Made by a program: the position numbers and the translations under genes. Under the pieces are notes generated by a model. The model had not been told where the DNA came from and did no database searches. It saw only the letters and a list, made by a program, of their open reading frames with translations. Of a stretch of DNA of 31,390 nt, positions 1 to 8,509 are shown in pieces (position 1 is the stretch's first letter; each line of letters opens with the position of its first letter). Origin of the DNA: Yinghuangia elevatio (lineage in GTDB: Bacteria > Actinomycetota > Actinomycetes > Streptomycetales > Streptomycetaceae); the NCBI RefSeq assembly GCF_040649515.1, contig NZ_JBEZFP010000112.1:1-31390 (forward strand). The letters are read 5' to 3'.

Positions 1-25
1 AGCCGGGGGCGCGGGGGGGGTGGGG

Positions 26-52
26 GGGGCGCCGGCGTCCGGCCGGCGCCCC
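26..52 (-). terminator. GC-rich hairpin after copZ, candidate terminator
   Basis: A perfect 11-bp inverted repeat (arms 26-36 and 42-52, loop 37-41) lies 9 nt beyond the stop codon of the minus-strand copper chaperone gene. It has no T-run on its 3' side, which is common for actinobacterial terminators. It could instead be a processing hairpin between copZ and a following gene, such as a copper ATPase, beyond the window edge. Confidence 0.45.
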
Positions 53-60
53 GGCACCCG

Positions 61-339
61 TCAGTTGCAGCTGCCGCAGCAGCTCGCGCCCTCGGCGGGC
101 GCCTCGGTGGCCGGGGCGACGACCTGGTAGCCGGCCTCGCCGACCGCGGCGGTCACCGCGGCGTCGTCGAGCACCCGGTCCGAGGCCACGGTCACGCGGC
201 CGGTCGCCAGGTCGACCTGGACCCCGGTGACGCCCGCGACCTTCCCGATCCCGGCGGTGACGGACGAGACGCAGTGGCCGCAGGTCATGCCCGTGACGGT
301 GTACGTGGTGGAGACGGCGGTCACGGCGGACGTGCTCAT
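61..339 (-). CDS. copZ: CopZ-like heavy-metal-associated copper chaperone
   Basis: A 92-aa HMA-domain protein predicted to bind Cu(I) in the cytoplasm and pass it to a P-type ATPase or the copper sensor. The metal loop MTCGHC (Cys20 and Cys23) follows the first beta strand, and the rest fits one beta-alpha-beta-beta-alpha-beta ferredoxin-like fold. The start at 339 has a strong GGAGG just upstream. A longer in-frame start at 402 is rejected because it leaves almost no leader below the copper box at 406-422. The tail ends CCGSCN, adding Cys87, Cys88 and Cys91, which is not part of a standard HMA domain and may bind extra copper. The CsoR-type box upstream implies copper-induced expression. A copper ATPase gene may follow beyond the left edge, but this cannot be seen. 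Confidence 0.9.
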   Translation of the reverse strand: MSTSAVTAVSTTYTVTGMTCGHCVSSVTAGIGKVAGVTGVQVDLATGRVTVASDRVLDDAAVTAAVGEAGYQVVAPATEAPAEGASCCGSCN

Positions 340-405
340 GAGGAGGCCTCCTGGTTCCGGGGCCGCTTTCGAGTGCGGCCCGTTCGGCGGGTACGTCTCC
401 ACTAC

Positions 406-422
406 ATACCCCCTAGGGGTAT
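406..422. promoter_or_regulatory. CsoR-type copper operator upstream of copZ
   Basis: The sequence ATACCCCCTAGGGGTAT matches the known CsoR operator pattern of a C-run, a TA step and a G-run flanked by AT and TA. It is nearly palindromic. It sits 67 bp before the copZ start, where it would overlap the minus-strand promoter. CsoR itself is not encoded in this window. Confidence 0.82.
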
Positions 423-466
423 CTCGTCAACCCGCCCCGCGCCGCCACGCCGATATTTTGCATAGG

Positions 467-483
467 ATACCCCCCTAGGGTAC
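467..483. promoter_or_regulatory. Second CsoR-type operator, facing the small ORF
   Basis: ATACCCCCCTAGGGTAC is a second copy of the CsoR pattern, 61 bp from the first (start to start). A plus-strand -10-like hexamer, TAGGAT (463-468), overlaps its left edge. Binding here would therefore cover the transcription start of the rightward unit that leads to the ORF at 523. Confidence 0.75.
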
Positions 484-522
484 TTTCGCGGGCAGCGGTG
501 TTCCAGACCCGAGGGAGGCGAG

Positions 523-687
523 ATGCGACCGATCCGGAACCCCGGCGGCCTCGTGCGCCGGATCGTCGACCACCCGGCCGCGCGCTGCGCGGCGTCCTGC
601 CTGATCAGCGCCGCACTGCGGCGGCTGAACGTGCGGCACGCGGGACACAGCTCCCCCGACGCGGTGGTACGCGTACAAGACGCGTGA
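523..687 (+). CDS. 54-aa Cys/His small protein under a CsoR box
   Basis: This short ORF begins with ATG 5 nt after a clear GGGAGG (513-518) and ends at TGA 685-687. The protein is basic. It has Cys22 and Cys26 in a C-x3-C arrangement, plus His17, His39 and His42, so it could bind a metal ion. I do not recognise the family. Support for a real gene comes from layout: a copper-type operator with a -10-like element about 40 bp upstream, a good ribosome site, and a hairpin starting 3 nt after the stop. It may be a small copper-binding or copper-sensing peptide, but that function is inferred only from the operator and the Cys/His content. A chance ORF in a leader RNA is the alternative. Confidence 0.6.
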   Translation: MRPIRNPGGLVRRIVDHPAARCAASCLISAALRRLNVRHAGHSSPDAVVRVQDA

Positions 688-689
688 AG

Positions 690-708
690 ATTGCCGGGAT
701 CCGGCAAT
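690..708 (+). terminator. 8-bp hairpin directly after the small ORF
   Basis: A perfect inverted repeat (arms 690-697 and 701-708, 3-nt loop) begins 3 nt after the stop codon of the 54-aa ORF. This placement suggests termination or 3'-end protection of a very short copper-regulated transcript. No T-run follows. Confidence 0.5.
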
Positions 709-847
709 GCGCGGCGCGGCGAACAGCGCGCACCATCGGCGTGGGGGCAGTGGAGCGGGCCCCGCCGCCGACACCAACAGCAGTCCCCACCACGGCGGCG
801 GGGCCTCCACGTCGAGGCGGTCCGTGGACGTCGAAAGGGGGGCACCG

Positions 848-1462
848 GTGGAGGAGTTCGTCGAGGCGCTGTTCGGGTTCCCCGCAATGGTGTTCACCTT
901 CGCCCTGATCGTCGTGCTGGTCTTCTGGCTGTGCGTGCTCGTGGGGGCGCTGGAACACGACGCCTTCGACGCCGGCCCCGGCTCCGACGCGCTCGGGCTC
1001 GGGGGCGTACCCGCCACGGTCGGGGTCTCGCTGGTCGTCGCGGTCTCCTGGGCCCTGAGCCTGATCGGCGGGATCCTGCTGCACCGCGCCGAACTACCCG
1101 ACTCGGCTCATGCGCTCGCCGCCACCGCCGTACTGCTCGGCGCGATCGCCGTGGCCTGGACGGCGACCCGGATCCTGGTGCGGCCACTGCGGCACCTCTT
1201 CCCCGACGAACCCGGGCCGTCCCTGCTCGACTTCGTCGGCCGCACCTGCACGATCCGCACCGGGCGGGTCGACGCGGTCTTCGGCCAGGCCGAGGTGACC
1301 GGGCGGGACGGCGGCACCGCGATCGTCCAGGTACGCCAGTACGGCGCCGACCACCTGGTGGCCGGCGGCACCGGACTGCTCTACGCGTACGACGACACCG
1401 GGGAGTTCTTCTGGGTCGCGTCCTTCGACGCGGTGTCGGACCCGGGAACCCCGCCCGCTTGA
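848..1462 (+). CDS. YqiJ/NfeD-like membrane protein with OB-type C-terminus, flotillin partner
   Basis: A 204-aa membrane protein with three hydrophobic helices (about residues 10-32, 48-70 and 80-102). A soluble beta-rich tail (about 115-195) resembles the OB-fold of YqiJ and NfeD-family proteins. Such proteins are typically encoded next to flotillins and thought to be membrane partners of them; the flotillin here starts 56 nt downstream. The GTG start at 848 is chosen because it sits 9-10 nt after a GGGG stretch and leads straight into the first hydrophobic segment. The in-frame extension back to 707 is Arg/Gly/His-rich, unlike a conserved domain, and runs through the hairpin region. There is no sign of a protease domain, so it is the short NfeD/YqiJ type. 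Family assignment is fairly secure; the exact role is not known. Confidence 0.8.
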   Translation: MEEFVEALFGFPAMVFTFALIVVLVFWLCVLVGALEHDAFDAGPGSDALGLGGVPATVGVSLVVAVSWALSLIGGILLHRAELPDSAHALAATAVLLGAIAVAWTATRILVRPLRHLFPDEPGPSLLDFVGRTCTIRTGRVDAVFGQAEVTGRDGGTAIVQVRQYGADHLVAGGTGLLYAYDDTGEFFWVASFDAVSDPGTPPA

Positions 1463-1477
1463 GGGCCCGTTCGCGCA

Positions 1478-1500
1478 GCCTCGGACGAACTCGCCGAGGC
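1478..1500 (+). promoter_or_regulatory. Intercistronic hairpin before flotillin
   Basis: GCCTCGG (1478-1484) pairs with CCGAGGC (1494-1500) across a 9-nt loop, in the short gap between the YqiJ-like gene and the flotillin ribosome site (AAGGA, 1507-1511). It could modulate read-through or mRNA stability, making the two partners unequal in amount. Function is inferred from position only. Confidence 0.4.
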
Positions 1501-1517
1501 GGACCTAAGGATTTCCG

Positions 1518-3578
1518 ATGAACGCCATAACGCTGACCGTCGGCGTGCTCGTAGCCGTCGTCCTGCTCGTCGGCATCACCCTTCTGTTGCTCGTGACCCG
1601 CTTGTTCCGCAAGGTCGAACAGGGCAAGGCGCTGATCGTCTCGAAGGTCCGCAGCGTGGACGTGACGTTCACCGGCCAGGTCGTCCTGCCGATCCTGCAC
1701 AAGGCCGAGGTCATGGACATCTCGGTCAAGACCATCGACATCGCGCGCACCGGCCGGGACGGCCTGATCTGCCGCGACAACATCCGCGCCGACATCCGCA
1801 TCTCCTTCTTCGTCCGGGTCAACAAGACCGTCGAGGACGTGAAAAAGGTCGCCCAGGCCATCGGTACCGTGCGTGCCAGCGACCAGACCACGCTGCAGGC
1901 GCTGTTCAGCGCGAAGTTCTCCGAGGCGCTCAAGACCGTCGGCAAGCAGCTGGACTTCACCGACCTGTACACCCAGCGCGAGGAGTTCCGGGACCGGATC
2001 ATCCAGGTGATCGGCACCGACCTCAACGGCTACAGCCTCGAGGACGCCGCGATCGACTACCTGGAGCAGACGCCGCTGTCGCAGCTGGACGCCGCGAACA
2101 TCCTCGACGCGCAGGGCATCCGGAAGATCACCGAGCTGACCGCGGCCGAGAACGTGCGCACCAACCAGTTCCGGCGTACCGAGGAGAAGGAGATCACCCG
2201 GCAGAACGTCGAGGCGCGCGAGGCGATCCTCGAACTCGAACGCCGCCAGGCGGACGCGGAGACCCGGCAGCAGCGCGAGGTCGAGACGGTACGGGCGCGC
2301 GAGCAGGCCGAGACCACCCGGGTGCAGGAGGAGGAACGCCTGCGTGCACAGGCCGCGTTCCTGACCACCGAGGAGCAACTCGGCGTCCAGCGCGAGAACG
2401 TCGCCCGCGAGATCGCCGTCGCGGAGAAGAACCGCGAGCGGGTCATCGCCGTCGAGAACGAGCGCATCGAGAAGGACCGGCAGTTGGAGGCCATCGCGCG
2501 CGAGCGCGAGACCGCGCTCACCCGGATCGCCGCGGACAAGGAGGTGGAGGGCGAGAAGCGCGACATCGCCGAGGTGGTCCGCGAGCGCGTCGCGGTGGAC
2601 CGTACGGTCGCCGAACAAGAGGAGGCCGTCAAGCGCCTGCGCACGGTCGAGGAGGCCGAGCGCGAGCGTGCCGCGCTGGTGATCCTCGCCGAGGCCGAGG
2701 CGCAGCAGAACCTGGTCAAGGGCATCAAGGCGGCCGAGGCCGCCGAGGCGGCGGCCGCGCACAAGGCCCGCGAGCAGGTGGTGCTGGCCGAAGCGCGGCG
2801 GCAGGCCGCCGAGTTCGACGCCCAGGCCAAGCTGCGGCTCGCCGACGCGACCCAGGCCGAGGCGGCCGCGGTCGGCCTCGCGGAGGTGCGGGTCCGCGAA
2901 CAGGACGCGGCCGCGATCGAGAAGGTCGGCCGGGCGGAGGCGGCCGTGGCCGAGCGCAAGGCCGCGGTGGCCGCGGACGCGGTCGGATTGAAGCTCAAGG
3001 CGGAGGCCGCGGGCCTGACCGAGAAGGCCGCGGCGATGGCCGCGCTGGACGAGGCGTCGCGCGGGCACGAGGAGTACCGGCTGCGGCTGGAGGCTGACAA
3101 GGAGGTCCGCTTGGCGGGGCTGGACGTGCAACGCCAGGTCGCCGAGTCCCAGGCGATGGTGCTCGCCGCCGGACTGGAGGGTGCCGACATCACCATCCTG
3201 GGCGGCGAGAGCGTCTTCCTCGACCGCCTGGCGGGTGCGATATCGCTGGGCAAGGGCGTCGACGGGTTCGTGCAGAACTCGGACACCGTCAAGGCGTTGG
3301 CCGGTCCCTGGATCGACGGTTCCGGCGACTTCACCCAGGACCTGACGCGGATGATCGGTTCGCTGGGGGCCGACGGCGTACGCGACATGACGGTCACGGC
3401 CCTACTGGCGAAGCTCATGCGGGGCGACGGACCTCCCGGTCTCGTTGCCCTGGGCAAGAGCCTCGGCGAGGCCAACGGTAGCGGTGGCGGCAGCGACGGC
3501 GCCAAGGCCGCCGGTGGTAGCGGTGGCTCCGGCGGTGGCGGCACCACCGGTGGAAGCGGCAGTGGGAACCCGGGCTGA
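1518..3578 (+). CDS. Flotillin-family SPFH protein (YqiK/FloT-like)
   Basis: A 686-aa scaffold of membrane microdomains. One N-terminal hydrophobic helix (about residues 5-28) anchors it. An SPFH/band-7 domain follows (about 30-210), then a long coiled coil very rich in Ala, Glu, Arg and Lys (about 215-540) with the EA/AE repeats typical of flotillins. A conserved C-terminal region (about 545-640) comes next. The last ~35 residues are a Gly/Ser linker-like tail. The ATG at 1518 has AAGGA 6 nt upstream. It stands between the YqiJ-like membrane protein and the giant ATPase (14-nt gap). By analogy with E. coli yqiJ-yqiK the first two probably form a membrane complex. Known flotillins oligomerise and organise signalling, transport and cell-wall enzymes; the specific client here is unknown. 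Confidence 0.92.
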   Translation: MNAITLTVGVLVAVVLLVGITLLLLVTRLFRKVEQGKALIVSKVRSVDVTFTGQVVLPILHKAEVMDISVKTIDIARTGRDGLICRDNIRADIRISFFVRVNKTVEDVKKVAQAIGTVRASDQTTLQALFSAKFSEALKTVGKQLDFTDLYTQREEFRDRIIQVIGTDLNGYSLEDAAIDYLEQTPLSQLDAANILDAQGIRKITELTAAENVRTNQFRRTEEKEITRQNVEAREAILELERRQADAETRQQREVETVRAREQAETTRVQEEERLRAQAAFLTTEEQLGVQRENVAREIAVAEKNRERVIAVENERIEKDRQLEAIARERETALTRIAADKEVEGEKRDIAEVVRERVAVDRTVAEQEEAVKRLRTVEEAERERAALVILAEAEAQQNLVKGIKAAEAAEAAAAHKAREQVVLAEARRQAAEFDAQAKLRLADATQAEAAAVGLAEVRVREQDAAAIEKVGRAEAAVAERKAAVAADAVGLKLKAEAAGLTEKAAAMAALDEASRGHEEYRLRLEADKEVRLAGLDVQRQVAESQAMVLAAGLEGADITILGGESVFLDRLAGAISLGKGVDGFVQNSDTVKALAGPWIDGSGDFTQDLTRMIGSLGADGVRDMTVTALLAKLMRGDGPPGLVALGKSLGEANGSGGGSDGAKAAGGSGGSGGGGTTGGSGSGNPG

Positions 3579-3592
3579 AAGGCGCTGAGACA

Positions 3593-6500
3593 GTGACGGA
3601 CACCATCGCCACCGGCGCCCGGTCCGGCGACGCGGCCGAAGGGGACTTCGAGGTCCTGCGCCGCCGCATGGCCGCGCAGGCCACCGAACTCGCCGAGCGT
3701 GTCGAGGAGTTGAACCGCCGTCGCATCGCGGTCTTCGGGTCCACGGGGATGCGGCTGATCGGCGGGGCGCAGTTGGCCACCGACGGCGACTGCGTCCTCC
3801 GCGACCTGGCGTGGGTCGGCGGAACGCTGCTGGCCGGCGGCAGCCCCGCACCGGGCGCCGCCGCTGCGGAGGCACCAGAGCACGCGGCGGTGGGCGGGAC
3901 GTTCACACTCCACGGCCGCTCCGAGGGGACCGGGTCCGCGGTCACGTTCACCGGCGTCCCGCCGACCGCCGTGGGCGGCCTGCTCCAGGCGCCCGAGGTC
4001 CGGCGCGACCTCGCGGAGCTGTTCCGCTACTTCCGCGACTCGCGGCTCACGCAACTGCGCCGGATGGACGGCAAGTTGCTCGCGGTGTTCCGCACCGGAC
4101 CGAAGCCCGGCGACGTGCGCGTGCTGCGCTGGCGCTTGTCCGCCGGCGGCGATCCGCAGTACGTCGACGCGCGCGGAGAGCGCGACCATGTGTTCCCCGC
4201 GCCGTACGACTTCGCGTGGACGGCGGTGGGCCGCGAGCACCACCGGCTCGGACGGCACCCGCATGTGTCGGTGGCCGACGAGCTGTTCGTCTCCACGGTG
4301 GGCGGGGCGCTGACGGTCAAGACGGTGGACGACGTCGAGTCGTCCGCGGGCACCGTCCACCGGGAACCGGTCGCCGAGCCGTTGCAGTCGCTGGCCGACG
4401 CGGACATCGCGTACGCGCGTGTCGGCACGCTCATCCTCCTGCGGGTGCGGCCGTACAAGGAGGACGTGTGGCGGCACTTCGTGCACGCGACGACCACCGC
4501 CTCGCTCGTACGTCTCGACGCGCTGGGCCAAGGTGCGCGGCGCCTGCCGGGAGACGACGGGGTGGTGTTCCCGGGCGGCTTCCACCTCGGCACCGGCACG
4601 TACAAGCAGTTCGACGCCGACACCGACGGGCTCGAACTGGAGAACGTGGTGCGTTCCCCCAACGGCGAGGACACGTTGTACGTGTTCCACCACCGGGAGC
4701 AGGGCCGCAATCTGCTGCTGTCCTACAACGCCGTGCGCAAGGAGGTCGCCACGCCGCTGGCCGGCCGAGGGTTCACGCTGCTGGACGACGGCACGCTGGT
4801 GATGTTGCGCGGCGAGCCCGAGGCCCGCCGCACGCACCCGGTGCAGGTGTGGGAAACGCCGTACGCTTCGGACGCGTTCGCCGCCGCCGGCCCGGCGGCC
4901 GAGGGCCCCCTCGGCCGCGTCGGGAACGCCGACCTGGTGGCCGGCATCGCGGACAGCCTTGCGGTGGTGCGCCTCGTGGAGGAAGGCGGCACCACCACCG
5001 CCGCGTTCGAGGCCGCGCTGAGTGCGTGCACGCGCGTGTTCGACCGCTACCACTGGCTTGCCGACCCGGAACTCGGCGGCCTACACGAACCGCTGAACGG
5101 TCTGCGCGACACCGCCCGGCACGTGCTGGAGGAGTTCCGCTCGGTCCAGGAGCTCACTCTCGCGGCCGAGCAGGCGGTGGGCGGCGAGGCCGCCCGGATC
5201 GCGGCGCTGGTCCGGCGAGCCCGCAACGAGAGCCCGAAGGACGCCGCGACGTGGATCGGTCTGCTGGCCGAAATGCGGCGCGCGCAGGGACACCTCGCCC
5301 CGCTCCGGGACCTGCGCTACAGCGACCTCGCGCGCATCGAGGCGCTGCGGCAAGGGCTCGACGACGACGTCGCCGCGACCGGGCGGCGCGCGGTCGCGTT
5401 CCTCGGCGAGGCGGACGCGTTCGCGACGCAGCGCGCCCTCGCCGACGACCTGGCCGAGCAGGCGGACGGCATCACGACCGCCGCCGAGGGCGGCCCGATC
5501 GGCGTGCGCCTGGACGAACTCGCGGACGAGCTCCGCGTCGTCGCGGAGACGGTCGGCGACCTGGACATCTCCGACGCGACCGTGCGCACGACGATCCTGG
5601 CGCAGGTCGCCGAGGTCCAGGGTGGCCTGGCCCGGGCCCGTGCCGTTCTGCGGGCGCGGCAGCGTGCGCTGGCGGAGGAGGAGGGCCGCGCCGAGGCCAC
5701 GGCGGAGTTCGCGCTGCTGGTGCAGACGATCACCGCCGCCCTGGCGTCCGCGGATTCGCCGGACGCCTGCGACGAGCAGTTGGCGCGGATCCTGCTGCGC
5801 ATCGAGGACCTGGAGTCGCGGTTCCCCGAACTGGACGACTTCCGTCGGGAGATCGTCGGCAAGCGGGACGAGGTCCAGGAGGCGTTCGCGGCCCGCCGAC
5901 AGGTGCTGCTGGACGAACGGGCGCGGCACGCCGCCCGGTTGGGCGAGTCGGCAGGGCGGATCCTGGAGAGCGTCGCCCGCCGTGCAGCGGGTTTCGCGCG
6001 CCTCGACGAGATGGACGCGTACTTCGCCGCCGACCCTGCTCCGGAGAAGGTCCGGCGTGCCGTCGCGGAGCTGCGCGAACTCGGCGAGCAGGTGGCCGCC
6101 GAGGAGTTGGCGGGCCGGGTCAAGGCCGCCCGGCAGCAGGCCGTCCGTGCGCTCCGCGACCGCGCGGACCTCGCCGACTCCGACGGGGGCACGGTGCGTC
6201 TGGGGCGGCACCGCTTCGCGGTCACCACCCAGGCCGTCAACCTGACGCTGGTCCCGCACGACGGCCGCATGGCCTTCGCGCTGACCGGCACCGACTACCG
6301 GCGTACGGTCACCGACCCGCGGTTCGAGGCGGCCCGCCCGTTCTGGCACCAGACACTCCCCTCGGAGTCGCCCGAGGTCTACCGGGCCGAGTTCCTGGCC
6401 GCCCGGCTCCTGGCCGAGCACGGCGCGGCGGCCGGGTCCGATCTCGTCGCGCTCGTCGACGAGGCCGCGCGGCGCGCCTACGACGAGGGCTACGAGCGCG

Positions 6501-8455
6501 GCGTGCACGACCACGACGCGGCGCTGATCCTGGGCGCGCTGCTGCGGCTGCACGCGGCCGTCGGGCTGCTGCGCTACCCGCCGGGCGACCGCGCGGCGGC
6601 GCAACTGCTGTGGGCGTACGGCAGCGACGAACGGGTCAGACGCGAGTGGACGTTGCGTGCCCGGTCGCTGGGCAGGGCCCGCGCGGCGTTCGGCCCGTCC
6701 CCCGCGCTTGGTGAACTGTGCCGGGAAATCACCTCGGCCGCCGAAGAGTTCGCCACTTCGACGGGCGGGTGGGACGGTGCCGACCCGGCGCGGGCGGCGG
6801 ACTACCTGGTCGAGGAACTCGCCGGCGGGCAGGGAGGTTTCGTCACCGCGACGGCCGCGCACACGCTCATCGACAAGTTCCGGCACTCGGTCGGCGGCGA
6901 TGCGTACGACCAGGACCTGCGCGAGCTTTCGGGGCTGTCGGGAGTGTCGGGGCTTTCGGCGCGGCGGCAGTTGGTCGAGGCGTGGCTCGGCTCGTACGCT
7001 GCCTCCTCCGGGCACCCGGCAGCCCCCGGCGACCTCGCCGAAGCGGTGGCCGTGGAGTTGTGCCCCGATCTACCCCGCTACGTCTGCGCCGAGGACGGCC
7101 AGGAGACGGTGTCCGGGCTCCTGGGAACCCATCCGCGCGTCGAACGTGGCTCACTCGTCGTGCGCATCGACGAACTCCTCGCCCGGACCGAGGTCTTCCG
7201 CAGGACCCAGGTGCCCGCCTTCCGTGCCTACCAGTCGCTGCGCGGCGAACTGGTGGCCGACGAGCGCGCCCGGCTGCGCGTCGAGGAGCACCGGGCATCC
7301 GTGCCCACGACGTTCGTCCGCAACCGCCTCATCGACCGCGTCTACCTGCCGCTGATCGGCGACAACCTCGCCAAGCAGATCGGCGCCGCCGGCACGGCCA
7401 AGCGCACCGACAACCACGGGCTGCTCCTGCTCATCTCCCCGCCCGGCTACGGCAAGACGACCCTCGTCGAGTACGTCGCCGAGCGCCTCGGCCTCCTCCT
7501 GGTCCGGGTCGACGGCCCGGCACTCGGCCACGCCGTGACCTCGCTGGACCCGGCCGAGGCACCGAACGCGACCGCCCGCCGCGAGGTCGAGAAGATCAAC
7601 TTCGCGCTGCGGGCGGGCAACAACGTCCTGCTCTACCTCGACGACATCCAGCACACCTCACCCGAGTTGCTGCAGAAGTTCATCCCGCTGTGCGACGCGC
7701 AACGCCGCATCGCGGGGGTCCACGACGGCCGTTCACACACGTTCGACCTGCGCGGCAAGCGCTTCGCCGTGGTGATGTCCGGCAATCCGTACACCGAGGA
7801 GGGCCGTCTTTTCCGTGTTCCCGACATGCTCGCGAACCGCGCCGACGTGTGGAACCTCGGCGAGGTCCTCGCCGGCAGCGCGGCGGCGTTCGAGCTCAGC
7901 TTCGTCGAAAACGCGCTCACGTCCAACGCCGTCCTGGCCCCGCTCGCCGAATGCGGCGGCGAAGACCTCGGCCTGCTGCTGGACTGGGCCGCGCACCCGG
8001 ACCGGCCGGTACGCCCCGATCTGCTGGAACACGCCCGCGCCCCCGCGGAACTCGACCGGATTCTTGCGGTGTTGCGCAGGCTCCTCACCGTGCGCGGCAC
8101 GGTGCTCGCGGTCAACGCCGCGTACATGGCCTCGGCGGCCCGCACCGACGCGTCGCGCACCGAACCGCCGTTCCGGCTGCAAGGCTCGTACCGCAACATG
8201 AACCGCATCGCCGGACGGGTGTCACCGACGATGAACGACGCGGAAGTCGCCGCGCTCGTCGCCGACCACTACGCCGCGGAGGCACAGACCCTGGCGGCGG
8301 ACACCGAGGCGAACCTGCTCAAGCTCGGCGAACTGCTGGGCACGCTGACGGCGGACGAACAGACCCGCTGGGCGGCCGTCAAGGCCGCGTACGTCGCGAA
8401 CATCGCGTACTCCGCGCACATTCCGTCTCCCGGTCCCCCGAGTGGCGGGAGGTGA
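3593..8455 (+). CDS. Giant 1620-aa AAA ATPase of the 'DNA repair ATPase' type
   Basis: An unusually large protein. The first ~430 residues are beta-rich with repeated W/G-D patterns reminiscent of a beta-propeller. A long helical, probably coiled-coil, stretch follows (about 450-900), then a mixed helical region. A classical AAA module lies near residues 1275-1480: Walker A P-P-G-Y-G-K-T-T with Lys1288, Walker B L-Y-L-D-D with Asp1350 and Asp1351, and a sensor-1 S-G-N with Asn1398. Databases often call this family 'DNA repair ATPase' (DUF3686 plus AAA, as I recall), but I see no nuclease or DNA-binding motif. The GTG start follows GAAAGG and lies 14 nt after the flotillin stop, so the two are probably translated together. 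A role in remodelling flotillin or its clients is an inference from the operon. Confidence 0.85.
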   Translation: MTDTIATGARSGDAAEGDFEVLRRRMAAQATELAERVEELNRRRIAVFGSTGMRLIGGAQLATDGDCVLRDLAWVGGTLLAGGSPAPGAAAAEAPEHAAVGGTFTLHGRSEGTGSAVTFTGVPPTAVGGLLQAPEVRRDLAELFRYFRDSRLTQLRRMDGKLLAVFRTGPKPGDVRVLRWRLSAGGDPQYVDARGERDHVFPAPYDFAWTAVGREHHRLGRHPHVSVADELFVSTVGGALTVKTVDDVESSAGTVHREPVAEPLQSLADADIAYARVGTLILLRVRPYKEDVWRHFVHATTTASLVRLDALGQGARRLPGDDGVVFPGGFHLGTGTYKQFDADTDGLELENVVRSPNGEDTLYVFHHREQGRNLLLSYNAVRKEVATPLAGRGFTLLDDGTLVMLRGEPEARRTHPVQVWETPYASDAFAAAGPAAEGPLGRVGNADLVAGIADSLAVVRLVEEGGTTTAAFEAALSACTRVFDRYHWLADPELGGLHEPLNGLRDTARHVLEEFRSVQELTLAAEQAVGGEAARIAALVRRARNESPKDAATWIGLLAEMRRAQGHLAPLRDLRYSDLARIEALRQGLDDDVAATGRRAVAFLGEADAFATQRALADDLAEQADGITTAAEGGPIGVRLDELADELRVVAETVGDLDISDATVRTTILAQVAEVQGGLARARAVLRARQRALAEEEGRAEATAEFALLVQTITAALASADSPDACDEQLARILLRIEDLESRFPELDDFRREIVGKRDEVQEAFAARRQVLLDERARHAARLGESAGRILESVARRAAGFARLDEMDAYFAADPAPEKVRRAVAELRELGEQVAAEELAGRVKAARQQAVRALRDRADLADSDGGTVRLGRHRFAVTTQAVNLTLVPHDGRMAFALTGTDYRRTVTDPRFEAARPFWHQTLPSESPEVYRAEFLAARLLAEHGAAAGSDLVALVDEAARRAYDEGYERGVHDHDAALILGALLRLHAAVGLLRYPPGDRAAAQLLWAYGSDERVRREWTLRARSLGRARAAFGPSPALGELCREITSAAEEFATSTGGWDGADPARAADYLVEELAGGQGGFVTATAAHTLIDKFRHSVGGDAYDQDLRELSGLSGVSGLSARRQLVEAWLGSYAASSGHPAAPGDLAEAVAVELCPDLPRYVCAEDGQETVSGLLGTHPRVERGSLVVRIDELLARTEVFRRTQVPAFRAYQSLRGELVADERARLRVEEHRASVPTTFVRNRLIDRVYLPLIGDNLAKQIGAAGTAKRTDNHGLLLLISPPGYGKTTLVEYVAERLGLLLVRVDGPALGHAVTSLDPAEAPNATARREVEKINFALRAGNNVLLYLDDIQHTSPELLQKFIPLCDAQRRIAGVHDGRSHTFDLRGKRFAVVMSGNPYTEEGRLFRVPDMLANRADVWNLGEVLAGSAAAFELSFVENALTSNAVLAPLAECGGEDLGLLLDWAAHPDRPVRPDLLEHARAPAELDRILAVLRRLLTVRGTVLAVNAAYMASAARTDASRTEPPFRLQGSYRNMNRIAGRVSPTMNDAEVAALVADHYAAEAQTLAADTEANLLKLGELLGTLTADEQTRWAAVKAAYVANIAYSAHIPSPGPPSGGR

Positions 8456-8509
8456 GGCTCGGAGTCCCACGCCCGGACGCGGAACGCGCTCCGGCGCAAG
8501 GCAGGTTGC

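Noticed and set aside
340..402. Longer start for copZ at 402
   Set aside because: It lies against the CsoR box, has no ribosome site, and adds residues outside the HMA fold.
6940..6962. G-L-S-G-V-S-G-L-S repeat in the giant ATPase
   Set aside because: A very short low-complexity stretch within an open frame, probably a flexible loop; no sign of expansion.
894..7015. Long minus-strand ORFs (up to ~1000 aa) under the flotillin and ATPase genes
   Set aside because: They are shadows of GC-rich coding sequence: compositionally biased, without family motifs, and fully opposite genes with clear domains.
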